A stretch of DNA of 64,000 nucleotides, from assembly GCA_001936135.1 (NCBI GenBank), contig CP012820.1, forward strand, positions 1,116,001 through 1,180,000, in the 5' to 3' direction. The position numbers were made by a program, and so were the translations under genes. The DNA comes from Saccharomycopsis fibuligera x Saccharomycopsis cf. fibuligera. Its lineage: Eukaryota; Ascomycota; Saccharomycetes; Ascoideales; Saccharomycopsidaceae. Positions 46,168-57,500 of the stretch are shown here, piece by piece (the first letter of the stretch is position 1; each line of letters starts with the position of its first letter). Below the pieces are notes generated by a model. That model saw only the letters and a program-made list of their open reading frames with translations, had not been told where the DNA came from and did no database searches.

Positions 46168-47310
46168 TTAAAAATCAACGTTTCTGTTTCTCAACTCTTT
46201 CAAGTTCTGCACTTTTCTTCTTCTAGCATTGATGAACCAATTATCCAATTGCTGAAATGTCAATCCTGTCTTCCGCACCAATTCATTTTTCTCTTGCAGA
46301 TTAGGATATGGACGGTCCAAATTACGCTTCAACCAATCGAGCAAGATGTCTGTAGTTGCCTTTGGCAAATTTTGTCTTCTTTTACGATTAGCGAATTGAC
46401 CAGAACCATCACCGTACAAAAGATGATCATCAGCACTGCCTACTCCTAGAAGTCCACCGGCAGCAGTGGCTGCGCTAAGACTAGGAAGTCTTTGTGGCAT
46501 GTATGGGCTGTTTCCGGCACTTCCCATGGCGGCATGATGAGAATGTGGATGTGGATGAGGATGAGGATGAGGATGACCAGCACCCATTGGAGACGATGAT
46601 GACGATGGGCCGTATGGCGGGTAGGACATTGCTTGTTGCGGTTGATGTTGTTGAGGAATGTGGTACGATGGTGACGGTGCTGACGATACTGAAGATGATG
46701 AAGATGATAGCTGTGGCGGCATGTGACGACTGGATTGGTGTGTTGGTGCTGCTATTAAGCCAGAAGGCAGCAGAGAATGAAGTGCCGGCATGGGCGTACT
46801 TGGTGTGCTATTGTGATGATAGGACGGTAAAGACAGGGTACTGCTGTTTGCGTGAGTACGATAGCCACTCAAATAGCGGTGATGAGATGGAGACGATTGC
46901 TGTGTATTCAAGTGTTGATATTGGCTATGAGTCTGCTGCTGCTGCTGTTGTTGTTGTTGTTGTTGTTGAAATCCGTAACTGCTGTTAGATGGTTGTTGAG
47001 GCTCGTTGCCCAAATAGTCTTTGAATGTATCTCTAAGTGGAGGTAACTGGACAGACTTTGGAGAATGTGCCATAGGTGAGGATGAAGAGGATGAGAGTGC
47101 ACTAGTCCCACTAGGTACAACCCCGCTATGTTGGCCATATCCTGGCGAGGAGCCTAATGATGGGAGTGGTTTGACACCGCTGGCGTATCTTGAAGGTGAG
47201 GTAGTGCCATATAAGTGATCCAGCTGGCCATGATGTGGTGGTGTATTATGTGGTTGATTATGATGGTGGGCACGCTGGTGATTTGGGGTCAACAAATTGG
47301 TAATTTCCAT
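46168..47310 (-). CDS. CUP9: CUP9/TOS8-type TALE homeodomain transcription factor
   Basis: 380 residues. The C-terminal TALE (three-amino-acid-loop-extension) homeodomain is at about residues 308-370: KRRQNLPKATTDILLDWLKR, then NLDRPYPNLQEKNELVRKTG (Pro-Tyr-Pro of the TALE loop), then FQQLDNWFINARRRKV as the recognition helix. The N-terminal 300 residues are Ser/Pro/His/Gln-rich with a run of about 13 Gln (46932-46970), a (HP)n stretch and no other domain; they probably serve regulatory contacts. S. cerevisiae Cup9 and Tos8 share this homeodomain and repress or tune genes such as the peptide transporter PTR2; Candida has CUP9 and TOS8 relatives, and I cannot tell them apart with certainty. 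It is isolated in 12.7 kb of otherwise gene-poor DNA, typical of a heavily regulated transcription factor. Confidence 0.85.
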   Translation of the reverse strand: MEITNLLTPNHQRAHHHNQPHNTPPHHGQLDHLYGTTSPSRYASGVKPLPSLGSSPGYGQHSGVVPSGTSALSSSSSSPMAHSPKSVQLPPLRDTFKDYLGNEPQQPSNSSYGFQQQQQQQQQQQQTHSQYQHLNTQQSSPSHHRYLSGYRTHANSSTLSLPSYHHNSTPSTPMPALHSLLPSGLIAAPTHQSSRHMPPQLSSSSSSVSSAPSPSYHIPQQHQPQQAMSYPPYGPSSSSSPMGAGHPHPHPHPHPHSHHAAMGSAGNSPYMPQRLPSLSAATAAGGLLGVGSADDHLLYGDGSGQFANRKRRQNLPKATTDILLDWLKRNLDRPYPNLQEKNELVRKTGLTFQQLDNWFINARRRKVQNLKELRNRNVDF

Positions 47311-47960
47311 AATGTGTTGTTTTTATTCTATTAGCTCGGAATGGCTGTTCAAATAACTGATTTGTGTTGCACAATTTTTTTTTTTTTTTTTTTTCAGCTT
47401 GAGTTCAAAAAAGTTTTTGTTGTTCTATTACTTTGTCCTTATTTACAAAGTCGGAAATGTCGAAGGACGTTTAGATCTGCTAAATTGTGGAGATGGTGTA
47501 GGAGTGAGCAATGTTTATGTTTGAACGACAAAGTACGTTTTCTTTTATAGTCGTTGTAGTCTTCTTTTGTTGGCAATTTATTTGGATTTGGCTACTGCTG
47601 ATGCAACCAAAAATATGTTACCGATGACAATACGGTGGTAAAAATTGCTTCAATACGTGACTAGGAAGTAGAGGGAAATCGAAAGGAAGGTGAAAAGAGA
47701 GAGAAAAAAATAAAATTGATAGGGAAATAACTGGTGAGGCACAGCGGAACAAAGCATATATATAAATATATATTTATTTGTACTTATACGTATATAAGTA
47801 TACATATATATATCCATATATAGTTCGTATATCTCTCTACATGTATATAAATACCAATAAAGTATACAAGAAGGTAAAAGAAGCCGACACAGAACAAAAG
47901 CAGTAAAAACGTAAAAAAAAAAAAAATAAAAAAAAAAATAAAAAAGTAAAACAAAGTTTG

Positions 47961-47962
<2 letters not shown>

Positions 47963-47991
<29 letters not shown>
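47963..47991. repeat. poly-A run, 29 bases
   Basis: Homopolymer about 0.65 kb upstream of the homeodomain gene start, next to several shorter A runs (47913-47944). Confidence 0.9.
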
Positions 47992-47995
<4 letters not shown>

Positions 47996-48349
47996 GAGGA
48001 AGGTAATTATTTCTCTTGTCCGGTTTAAAACAGGAACATAGCACCAAAGCATGCAATTTAACACAAACGATGAATCAACATAAACACTGTCGGGCAGTAA
48101 AAACTCAATACTTGGTACAGCAGTAAGTAACCGTCTGTCGCCACTACTGCTGCCACGCAAGCTGTAATGTACTCTAGACTGCATACTCAACGCAGGCTGC
48201 CACCAGCAAAAAAAACTGCAACCTTAAACTTAGCTACCACACTGCTTAGCGAAAAATCATGCATCCACGCGCATGACAGAAATGCCAGTGCCCTACTTCC
48301 CTTGTCACCTGCCCTGTCGGCATGCAGGCCTGTTTAAGCTTTCTTCTCT

Positions 48350-48385
48350 CTGCATGCAGACAGCAATACTGCATGCAGACAGCAA
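48350..48385. repeat. Direct repeat of 17 bases with CTGCATGCAG palindromic core
   Basis: CTGCATGCAGACAGCAA occurs at 48350-48366 and again at 48369-48385, a 19-base period. A third degenerate GCATGCAG lies at 48320-48327. Each copy starts with a 10-bp palindrome. Confidence 0.75.
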
Positions 48386-49750
48386 CTTTTGCCGTGAGAG
48401 CCAAAACGGCACACCGACGCACTGTTGCGTTTCAGCTGCCGAGCTTGACAGATAGTCAGATGCACTATCTGCAAGCGTTCCTCCTCCAGCACCAAGAACA
48501 ACACCGCTATAGTCTTCAGTCAGAATAACAATTTTTTACAACAGAAACAACAGAAGCAAACGCACCGCCCAGAAGCATGTACTCACAATAGCGTAACCAT
48601 TATAAACGAAAAGTGCCAGCAAGAGGTACCTTACTGGGCTTGCGCCTTCGTGCCGTTTGATAGTCACCGTTTATGCTGAAACGTTCGCAACCAGATTGAA
48701 CATTCACCATGAATTTGTTTTCTGAATCTAACTGCTATTCATTAAATCGATTGTTCAGAGCGTGTTTTGGAAATTGTACCTATAACAACGCTTGAATTTT
48801 TACTCAGATCGCCTCATACGAAAGTAGGGTTGCAAGAAACATGAGGTGAAAAATAAAGCGAGAAAATATTTATATGTTACACCAAATATTGCCACTGCGG
48901 CTAAATTCCTTTTGTTGATGCGTCAACATACAGACACGCGTCATGTATAACAGCTATAGTGTTCGCCCAAAGTCAGCCAACGGTTATCCGTGCCTTCTCG
49001 CCAGTCAGACACCCCACTCACAAGTAGTTTTTAATTGTCTCTCAATTGCAAGTTTGTATTGCATAGATCGGAACATAAATGACGAAGACGCCAATACATA
49101 CGTTATATGCTATAGCATGTTTGTTCTTAGTTGCTAAGTTGATTCTGTTGTTTTGGCGACAGTACCCAGCGGAAGCAAAATCAGCAACCGCTGCATTACC
49201 ACACATGGGGAAACATGGCCTCGTGAAATCTTGCTTGGCCCCCAGTTTGCCAAAAAGTATAGTGGGAAATTTTCAGGAAAAGTAAAAACCCAGAAAAAAA
49301 AATTCAAAAGCCAAAAATTTCATTTATTTCACGAAAAAGTGGCTGCATGCATTGCTTGTGTCTCAGATAATCTGCAGGTATAGCGTAACTTCAGGCAGAT
49401 AAAAAAGTAAGAATTTTTTTCCAGTGCATAATTATACAGGAACAGGGCATATACGCAACCATGCGCGGAGATGCACTTTTGTCAGAGAGACGCAATGAAT
49501 GCATTTAGATCGGCCATAACGGAAGGGTGAGGATGCGATAATTATTTGAAAATCTAAGTTTTTGCTTTGTATATCAGTTGCTGATGTTGGTGCTTGAATG
49601 ATGCCATCGATAGCTTGATGATACAGTCCGTATAGTTGATTATTGTCCATGGCGTTGCCTTTGAACTTTTGTTCTTTCTAAGCAGAGTGAGACTCCGGAT
49701 CAAGGCATCGCTACTAATGTTTCGTTATTTTGATCATTTGTAGTGAGTCA

Positions 49751-49856
49751 TGACAGCTAATTCCAGCTGTCACCAACGTGAACCAGCTGTCGAGATACAT
49801 TACATGGTAGGCTGTTCCAAAAAGCCTTCTTGCTTAATGTCTAAAGCTGTCTGTCA
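49751..49856. promoter_or_regulatory. Cluster of AGCTGTC sites, including a perfect inverted pair
   Basis: TGACAGCT (49751-49758) and AGCTGTCA (49765-49772) form a perfect inverted repeat with a 6-base spacer. Further AGCTGTC copies are at 49785-49791 and 49845-49851, the last followed directly by TGTCA. TGTCA/TGACA is the core typically bound by TALE homeodomains, and the cluster lies upstream of a TALE homeodomain gene, so autoregulation is a reasonable guess. Confidence 0.5.
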
Positions 49857-50363
49857 GTAACAATTAATGCTGTAGATGCAAACTCACTGTTGCAGCAAGA
49901 AACACCTGGTGTCAAGCTAAGCCAAGAATGGCTTGTAAACTAGCTTACTCTATTTTATTTCTGAAGTATTATGTATTCAGTCTCAGAAACTATCTTATCT
50001 TCTACCTTGATCCCTCAAGAGAGTTTTCTGGACATCAATATATAGATCGCCTGACTGGATTCCTCAATGTAGCTAATTCTTCTCGTATTCCTCTTGGTAA
50101 GCATGGCTCGAGAAAACTGAAAACCAAAGTTGAGTAGCTAAATCGTACATCTCAAATAGACACATGCAGAAAGCAAAATCCGTTACTATAGCACGAAACA
50201 CAAAATTTTGTGCAAAGGTATCATGTTGTTTCCAAAATAGGCCTATCTTTGCAAACTTCGCAACTTCTGCTTAATGTGCTCAAGAACTCCCTCTTAGCAA
50301 ACATAGGGTCTTGACATTCACACACTGATTTAGTGTAGTTATCAAGCAGCCGAACAAGATCTA

Positions 50364-50388
50364 TTTTTTTTTTTTTTTTTTTTTTTTT
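50364..50388. repeat. poly-T run, 25 bases
   Basis: Homopolymer in the upstream region of the homeodomain gene. Confidence 0.9.
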
Positions 50389-50906
50389 ACGGCGACAACT
50401 TTGCGGTATCAAGCAACCTGTTCTTGATGCTAGTAATGAAAGTCATGGCACATTGTAGACTAAAACAGGACATCTCAAGATTTAATTTGCAACATGACAG
50501 CGATATATGCACTGCTGCATCCGTCGGCTATCGACGGCGTTATTCAATACATAGCTGTCCAGTCATAAAAGCTTAATTTTATTTCAGTATATTTCGCTTC
50601 GCATATAGTCAGCAGCTGTCTAACAAATTCTCATCTTGGCACCATATCCCAAAGCTATGGAATCGGGAAAGCCATATTACCAAATGCGGGCAATCGAATA
50701 TGTTCAAATATATTCAATTGTAAAAAAAGAAAAAAAAGAGGTAAGTGAGCGGTACAAATGAATTTTTATCTATATTACAATTACGGATTCTAAGATAAGT
50801 GGACGTGAGGTGAGGAGTTGTACTGGGCCTTATTGTCGGAATGACTAACCGAATTAGGAAGATATTGCAAAAATAGCACTAAAAAGAGTGAACTAAAAAA
50901 TGAAGA

Positions 50907-50907
<1 letters not shown>

Positions 50908-50943
<36 letters not shown>
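50908..50943. repeat. poly-A run, 36 bases
   Basis: Homopolymer in the gene-poor region between the homeodomain gene and CCH1. Confidence 0.9.
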
Positions 50944-50945
<2 letters not shown>

Positions 50946-51208
50946 CAAATAGTAACTTTATGCTGCAAGAGCCAGTTTCATGCGTATTTTAAATATAAGC
51001 TGGTAATTAGGTTACAAGTAACCCGATTTTCTAATCGTATATGTACGGATGAAGAAACTGTAAATCAGACTAGTTAATCTATGATAGAGTGTTGTAGTGA
51101 TTTCGTCTTCAAATTTTCTTTAGACAAAGTAAATGCCTGTCTTGGACCTTCTCACCGGCACTAAATTCCGTCTGCAGCCCGTGAAACCATTAAAAGGCTT
51201 AGACCTTT

Positions 51209-51232
51209 AGTTTAGGCTTAAGTTTAGGCTTA
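51209..51232. repeat. 12-bp tandem repeat (AGTTTAGGCTTA)2
   Basis: Two exact head-to-tail copies followed by a partial third (AGTTT). Confidence 0.8.
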
Positions 51233-51991
51233 AGTTTGTTTTTGTTTTTTTCTTTGATTTTGCCGGACTGCTTTTTCTCTGACATGAATATTGTGGTTTG
51301 ATTAGCATGTCAATATCGTACGGACTTGACAAGCTTTAATTTATGAATCATATTATTATTTATTAAAATTAATTGTCTCGTGCATATATATATAGATCAA
51401 ACCGGCAGTTCTCACTTTCTTTTGTTCTCATCCTGACACTTGAGATCTGTAGTGATAATTAGCCTATCTTAGCGCTAATAATGCTGATCCAAAAAATGTG
51501 TTTGGTCGTCTGGACTGATGAAGTCATTATTGACACGTAGAAGTTGAAACTTTTTTTTCTCCTTTCAATCTCAGTTTAGTGCAAGTCAGACAGAAAACGG
51601 CTTTCTTCGTAAATACTTTAGATACAAGTGTATATGTGTATAATCGACTTATTGTACTAACATCATTATCATGCACTCAAATCAATTAATTGGGATACAA
51701 GATACTGAGCACGTACATACGTATAGCAGTTAATCGTTGTATGGATTAGCAGCATTCGTTTACCTTAATTATATAATTTTTCCGTCTTGCACTATTCCGG
51801 AATAAGCTTCTTTGTGTACAAGCCACAGAAAGTTTCAAAAAAATATATTGACTTCTCCGAGGAGACTATTGGTGTTTAAAAACCTTTCATGACGAAATTT
51901 GCCAATGTGTTAATGTAGCGGGACAATCGAACTGCAAGAAAACCAGAATTTTGCCTTTCTGGGACAAGACAATTCTCGGTTGTACATCAAA

Positions 51992-52009
51992 GTATACTTT
52001 AAAGTATAC
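51992..52009. repeat. 18-bp perfect AT-rich palindrome
   Basis: GTATACTTTAAAGTATAC equals its reverse complement. It lies in the gene-poor region, 2.5 kb downstream of CCH1. Function unknown. Confidence 0.7.
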
Positions 52010-52024
52010 GAGTGTGTAACTGCT

Positions 52025-52056
<32 letters not shown>

Positions 52057-54522
52057 TTTCAAGTCACCAACATAAGCAGGTTTGCTGACATCTCGCGTTT
52101 TCTACCATTTTCTGCTATAAAAATTTGTCAGCTAAAAGGGGCCCTGTTTAAAGTACATCGATGCATAATACGCATAATACCCGTAAATACGGCAAAACAT
52201 TTGATGAATGGGACTAAAATTTTGACAAATTCAAGTTTGAAAAGCATGTAGTTGATTTGCGTAAGACTTTGTGAGCCACGGCTGTCAGGTTTTTCGTGAT
52301 TCGCACTTTGGTGTGTACACCCAGTTGTTTCCAGGTGCCGAAAATAGCCACGACTCAATTAGGTGTTTACGGCACTACTACTGCTAACGATAGCTGGTAG
52401 TTGCTCCTGGGTATTAATCACTTAAAGAAGAAAATAATTTCGAGTACCAAATTATTATTTTCAATTTTTTTTCTTCAGTTGAATCACACACAATTGTCAA
52501 AGTCTAATGTGCTGTCTTTTAGAATGAAAGGGAATTCAAGGACTATGTATAACGGTAATCTCGAGGAAATTTGATCTCGCCCATTCTTTAGTACGCAAAA
52601 TGAACAATAATACAGACAACGACCGCAAATCCAAAAATCACAAAAAGAAACGGAAAACTAACGGTCTGCTAATTGTATGCAAGACTCGCATTAATAATTG
52701 TCAACGACTATTAACGGGCTTTGCACAGTGCATTGCCTTGCAGCGAGAAAAATCACGACCTAAAATATAAAAAACTGCGGAAAAAAATATTAAATGTTGG
52801 TGCAATTATCACTGCTTGTTTTTGAAAGTGGTTAGCAAAGACAAACCTCTACTGGAACATTCAGCAAATTCTCAAAAACTGAATGCATGTACTTAACAAA
52901 GTGACTAAACCACGGTATTGATATTTGCCGCATTAATGCAAAAATTTTTGCGTTCATGATACAATAGACTGTAATATCATCGAGTTGCAACTGGGTGTAA
53001 ACGATCGCACTATCTGGTTTACCATAGGTCGAAAACTAACTCATAAATCAATCTTTACTATGACAAACTGTTGATCCAGGGCCTTGTCGTATAAATGTAG
53101 GCACAAAAAGGTTCAACTAATCTGTATAAATTTTCCTCAATAATACTTGACCAGAAAAGACAAAATATTTAAGTGTTAGTACACAGATAAGATAAATGTA
53201 CTTGAAGAAAAAACATAACAGTGAATGTTGTTATATCATAAATAGTTGATATAGCTAGTTTAGCAGTTTCGAAAAATTGTTTTAATTCGATACCTGGTGG
53301 CAACCTTTTTTTAAACCAAAATGTTTCATCGTTGGTTTGATACAACATGCCAAATGAGTACAATTTTGTTGTCAGATTTCTACTCTGGATATGAGAACAT
53401 AATATTAAACACGCATGAATAACAAATGAACAAAGTCAATGAATCTTGAAATGACAAGCTTTTACTCACCGCCCTTAGGTTGCAACAGCTGTAAAGTCTT
53501 TTTGGAATGGTCTTTATGCTGCTTCTTTAATTGGGCGGAATTTAAATCTGCACAATACGACAGCAACGATCCCCTGTCAATCACATTGAACCAAAGAGCC
53601 CCTCGAAAGGCAAAAATAAAACAAAGTTGAAAGAGAATTGTTGGAAGAACAATAGTAAAGTTTGTTTGTTTTGTTTTTAAAAAAAAAAAGAACTAAGCCG
53701 CAGATCCCCTTTCCCGGTGGAAAAGCATGCTTACAAGCATGGATTAACAATACAGATTAACAATACGTTCAAATTCCAGCAATTGTCTGCATGCCTCTCA
53801 AGTGTTTTCATATTTTGTGTTTGTTTATGTTTGTTTTTGGCCAACAGTTTGTCTCTTTGTGTCGATCTATTTGTAATTTCGTTGCAGGAACCTTACGTTG
53901 CCAATCTTTTGTCAAATAAAAAGAACCCAATGTTAGCCCAATGAAAAATACAATAGAAAAAAAAAAAGACAAAAGTAAGGTGGTCGGAAAATAATTTTGC
54001 ATAATAAAGACAATATAAAAGTTATCGCGAAAAAGAAAATCATCATCTTTTCTCGAGTAAAAACAAACAATGATTTTATTTTCATCTGATCTAATCTAAT
54101 TTAAAATTATTGAGTGAGACTCTGAACAACAAAATACTTTTTAGTTTACAACAGGACGCAAAGTATAAACTTTATCATCTTTATTATAATTATAGTATTG
54201 TATACATGATAACGTATTATAACTGTGACTTGTCCATCCTCAGAGGCAAATGGCAAAATGCATTGTATGGTCCACTTGATGTGGTATAAAATAGAAAAAA
54301 AAAAAAAAAAAAACGAAAAAGGAATTTTTGGTAACCCAGTAATTTAACATAATATCGTATCTATAAAAACCGTAGTGAAATAAGAATATAATAGGAGAAA
54401 AAAAAAAAAGAAAAAGAAAAAAAAAACTTTAAAAAAAAAAAATTCAATGGAAAACAAATATAAACTAAACAATAAGTCGTTGCAATATATTAAAATAAAC
54501 TTTGTAGCCAGCTGTATGCATT

Positions 54523-57500
54523 TCAAAAGTTTAAAGCTGCTTCTCCTCTTAACCGTTTTCTATGTTGAAGGAATCTCCAACGGTCAATAAACGTTTTTCT
54601 GGCCCCAATTCTTTTTCTTTTGGAAATCCGTTTATCCAATTTCTGTAACAACAAGTAGCGTTCCAAGTAGTCATTTAAACTTAAACAAGCACCATCCTGA
54701 AACTGTGTGTATAGTGGAATTTGCATAAGCACTTTATTAAAAGAAATCCTTGGATGTCCATTCATCTCCATGTTGAGGATTGCTTCTTCCACAAACCGTT
54801 CAAATTGGACTTTCCGATGTCTAACTTTCTTAACATCAATGCTATCCAAAGTCGCTTTCATTGCTTGGAAATCAATGTAGATATCATATGGATCATCACT
54901 ATCTGTCTTATCAAACCAATTTTCACTAAGATTTTTAATAGATAATCTCCCATCATACAATTTGAAAGATAAGATCCCGCTTAAGCTATGTAAAAACTCG
55001 TAAAAACATTCAACTGGAATGAATCCCGTACCATTGGGGTCAAACTTCATCCAAGCTTGCTTGAATTTTCTGATCTCTTGTCTAGTAATCAACGAACATG
55101 GACCGGTTCTATGATACACATAACTGAAATTTTCCACCACTAAAGAAATGAACAAATTTAAGAAAATAAACATAGAGATAACGTTCCAACTAATGAATAA
55201 AATATGAGCATAAATGGGACTACCACAATCACTATACCCGTCCTCATTGTAACAATAAGGCTCACTAACATAATAATCATTCATGACAGCGTTCCATTCT
55301 TCACCAAAACTCATTTTGAAAAGTAAAATCAATGACTTAGTAACAGTACGCACGTTCATATTACCTGTTCCATGCTCACCAATCTTGGTAAGCCCAAACA
55401 TTTGATTTAATGCAATAGCATAAACCATAAACAAAATAAGCCAGGTGTAAAGCAAAGATAATAACGATGGTAAACTTGCAGAAGCAAATTTCAACAATAA
55501 ACTCAAACGATTACTTCGAGGAATTATTAAAATCAATAGCATTAACAATAATGCTTTAGCAATATTAGGCACCACTCTGGTTGATGAAGATGTATTCATT
55601 AGCACAATTTGGAACAAGAGAGCCGCTCCAGACACAGCAAATTGAAAAACGTCCCACTTATTTTTGAGTAACATTGAATTAAACCCTTTAACAAACTGTT
55701 TCAAACAGCTATTTATGAAAAAAAAAGCAGCATTGATCAAAAACATTACGTTTCTAAACGTTTCCACTTTGACTGAATTATCAGCACTTTCCATCAACAA
55801 GATCACCAAATGAATAAGCAAAACCCCGTCATAGGTTAATTGCCAAATCGGATTTCTTTCAATAATCAAATTATAAAGGAACAACTTGATTGAACTCAAA
55901 CTTTCCTTTCTTGGTCTTCTTGTTGGAGTTACTTGGTTCAATAATTTTTTCACTTCATTCCATGATCTTTGCTCGTTGGTCAAGTATGCACTGCCAGAAG
56001 TTCTGGTATAGTTGCTAATGATGACAGAAACAAACAAATTCAAAATGAAGACAATAGCCAAGAACATATAAGTTACAAGGAAAATCGCATTGTATGGTTG
56101 TGCATAAGGTTCAGTAGGGGTGCCTACCCCGGTACTTTGGGTAACGTATTCAAGCAAGTCAACCCACCCTTCAAGAGAAGAAATTTGGAAAAGCGAAGAA
56201 AAAGAATGCGGGAAAGAATCGAAAAACAAGTATGGATTTTTGTAAGCTCGCGGGGAAACCACATGCCAATCGAAAACTTCACTGGAGTATTCTCCATAGC
56301 ATTGATGCTTGGACAAATCGCTATCGTTGCAAGTTGCCAATCTTCCATTGAAAATATTCAACCCCCAAATAGAGAAAGGAAAAAGTAAACAAAAGGACAC
56401 TGCTGCAGCACCAAGAATCTTACCAAAACCTGCAATAATGATCCGATGAAACGTAGTCTTAGCTGTTTCGCTAATAGTCAATAATCTCAAAGCACGCAAC
56501 GCTTTAAATCCTCGAACGATACGAGAAACGCTACCGGTGCCATTTATAGAAAAAATCAAATTAAGCCAAAGAGTAATCAACACCGCTACATCAATGACAT
56601 TCCATGACGATCTAAGCATTCCATTAGGGGTGAAAAGAAGACCATCAGCGATCACTTTAGTCAAAAATTCCAAAGTGAAAAGCAAGGCAAATGCCAAGTC
56701 GGCATATAAGGTCCAGTACCAAATCTTACTGGTAACGTTATGAGAATGCGAATATAATGGAGTAGCATAGCAAGCAAGCACTACGATACCAATGGTACCG
56801 ATAAGCATAATTAAGTTGAAAAATTCTTGTAGTCTGCGGTCTGGAGCCCGGCCATCCACTCTTTCCCCAACAGAGGGACCAACAAACATTTGACAAAATC
56901 TTCTCAACCTGTTTCTTGGAGCAAAAATGTAAAGCACTGTGTTAAAGCCAGGATTGTTTTCCAAATATCTTCTTTGATGAGCTGCCATGATTTTATCCTC
57001 CATTAAAATGTTTTTGGCTAGAACATTTGGGTTGATGCTATCTTCAATGTCTACCTGTCTTTTGGCGTAGAATGGATTTTTGTAAAACCAATTCATCACC
57101 AACTTTGATTGTTTTCTAATTGTCTTGGATACAAAGTTATTGTACAATAGACTTTGTTGGTTGATTTTCTTTTCATGCTCTTTAATCTCGTTTTGCTTTT
57201 TTTCATCTTCCAAAAACAAATCAACAATGGTTCCCGTCATCAACAATCCAAATAACTCAGTGACTTCGGTCTTTTGTTTGCTTATTTTATTTTTAACTTT
57301 TTTGATTTTCAATTTTTTTTTTGCATGTTCTAAAAGACTCTCTTGTTTAATCCCGGAAAGACTCTCCGCCAAATTTCTGATAAACGCTCTCACTTGTTCT
57401 TTTTTCTTTTCGTGTTCAGAAACTTCCATATTCTCTGCAATAATAGCAATGAAAATATTCAAAATGATACTATTGGAGAAAATGAACCAGCCGATAAGTA

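Larger units (their letters stand above)
47311..54522. other. 7.2 kb upstream intergenic region of the homeodomain gene
   Basis: The 5' region of the CUP9-like gene, ending at the CCH1 3' end. No frame here has a recognised domain. It contains AT-microsatellite DNA (47756-47860), long poly-A/T runs, a direct repeat with a CTGCATGCAG core (48350-48385), a cluster of AGCTGTC sites (49751-49856) with two further copies (50553-50559, 50614-50620), a CCGTCG/CGACGG inverted repeat (50521-50537), a 12-bp tandem repeat (51209-51232) and an 18-bp palindrome (51992-52009). The length and motif density suggest a large cis-regulatory region and a long 5' leader for the transcription factor (inference). 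Confidence 0.5.

Noticed and set aside
51655-51661. TACTAAC on the plus strand, considered as a branch point
   Set aside because: No donor site at a sensible distance and no coding-like exon on either side.
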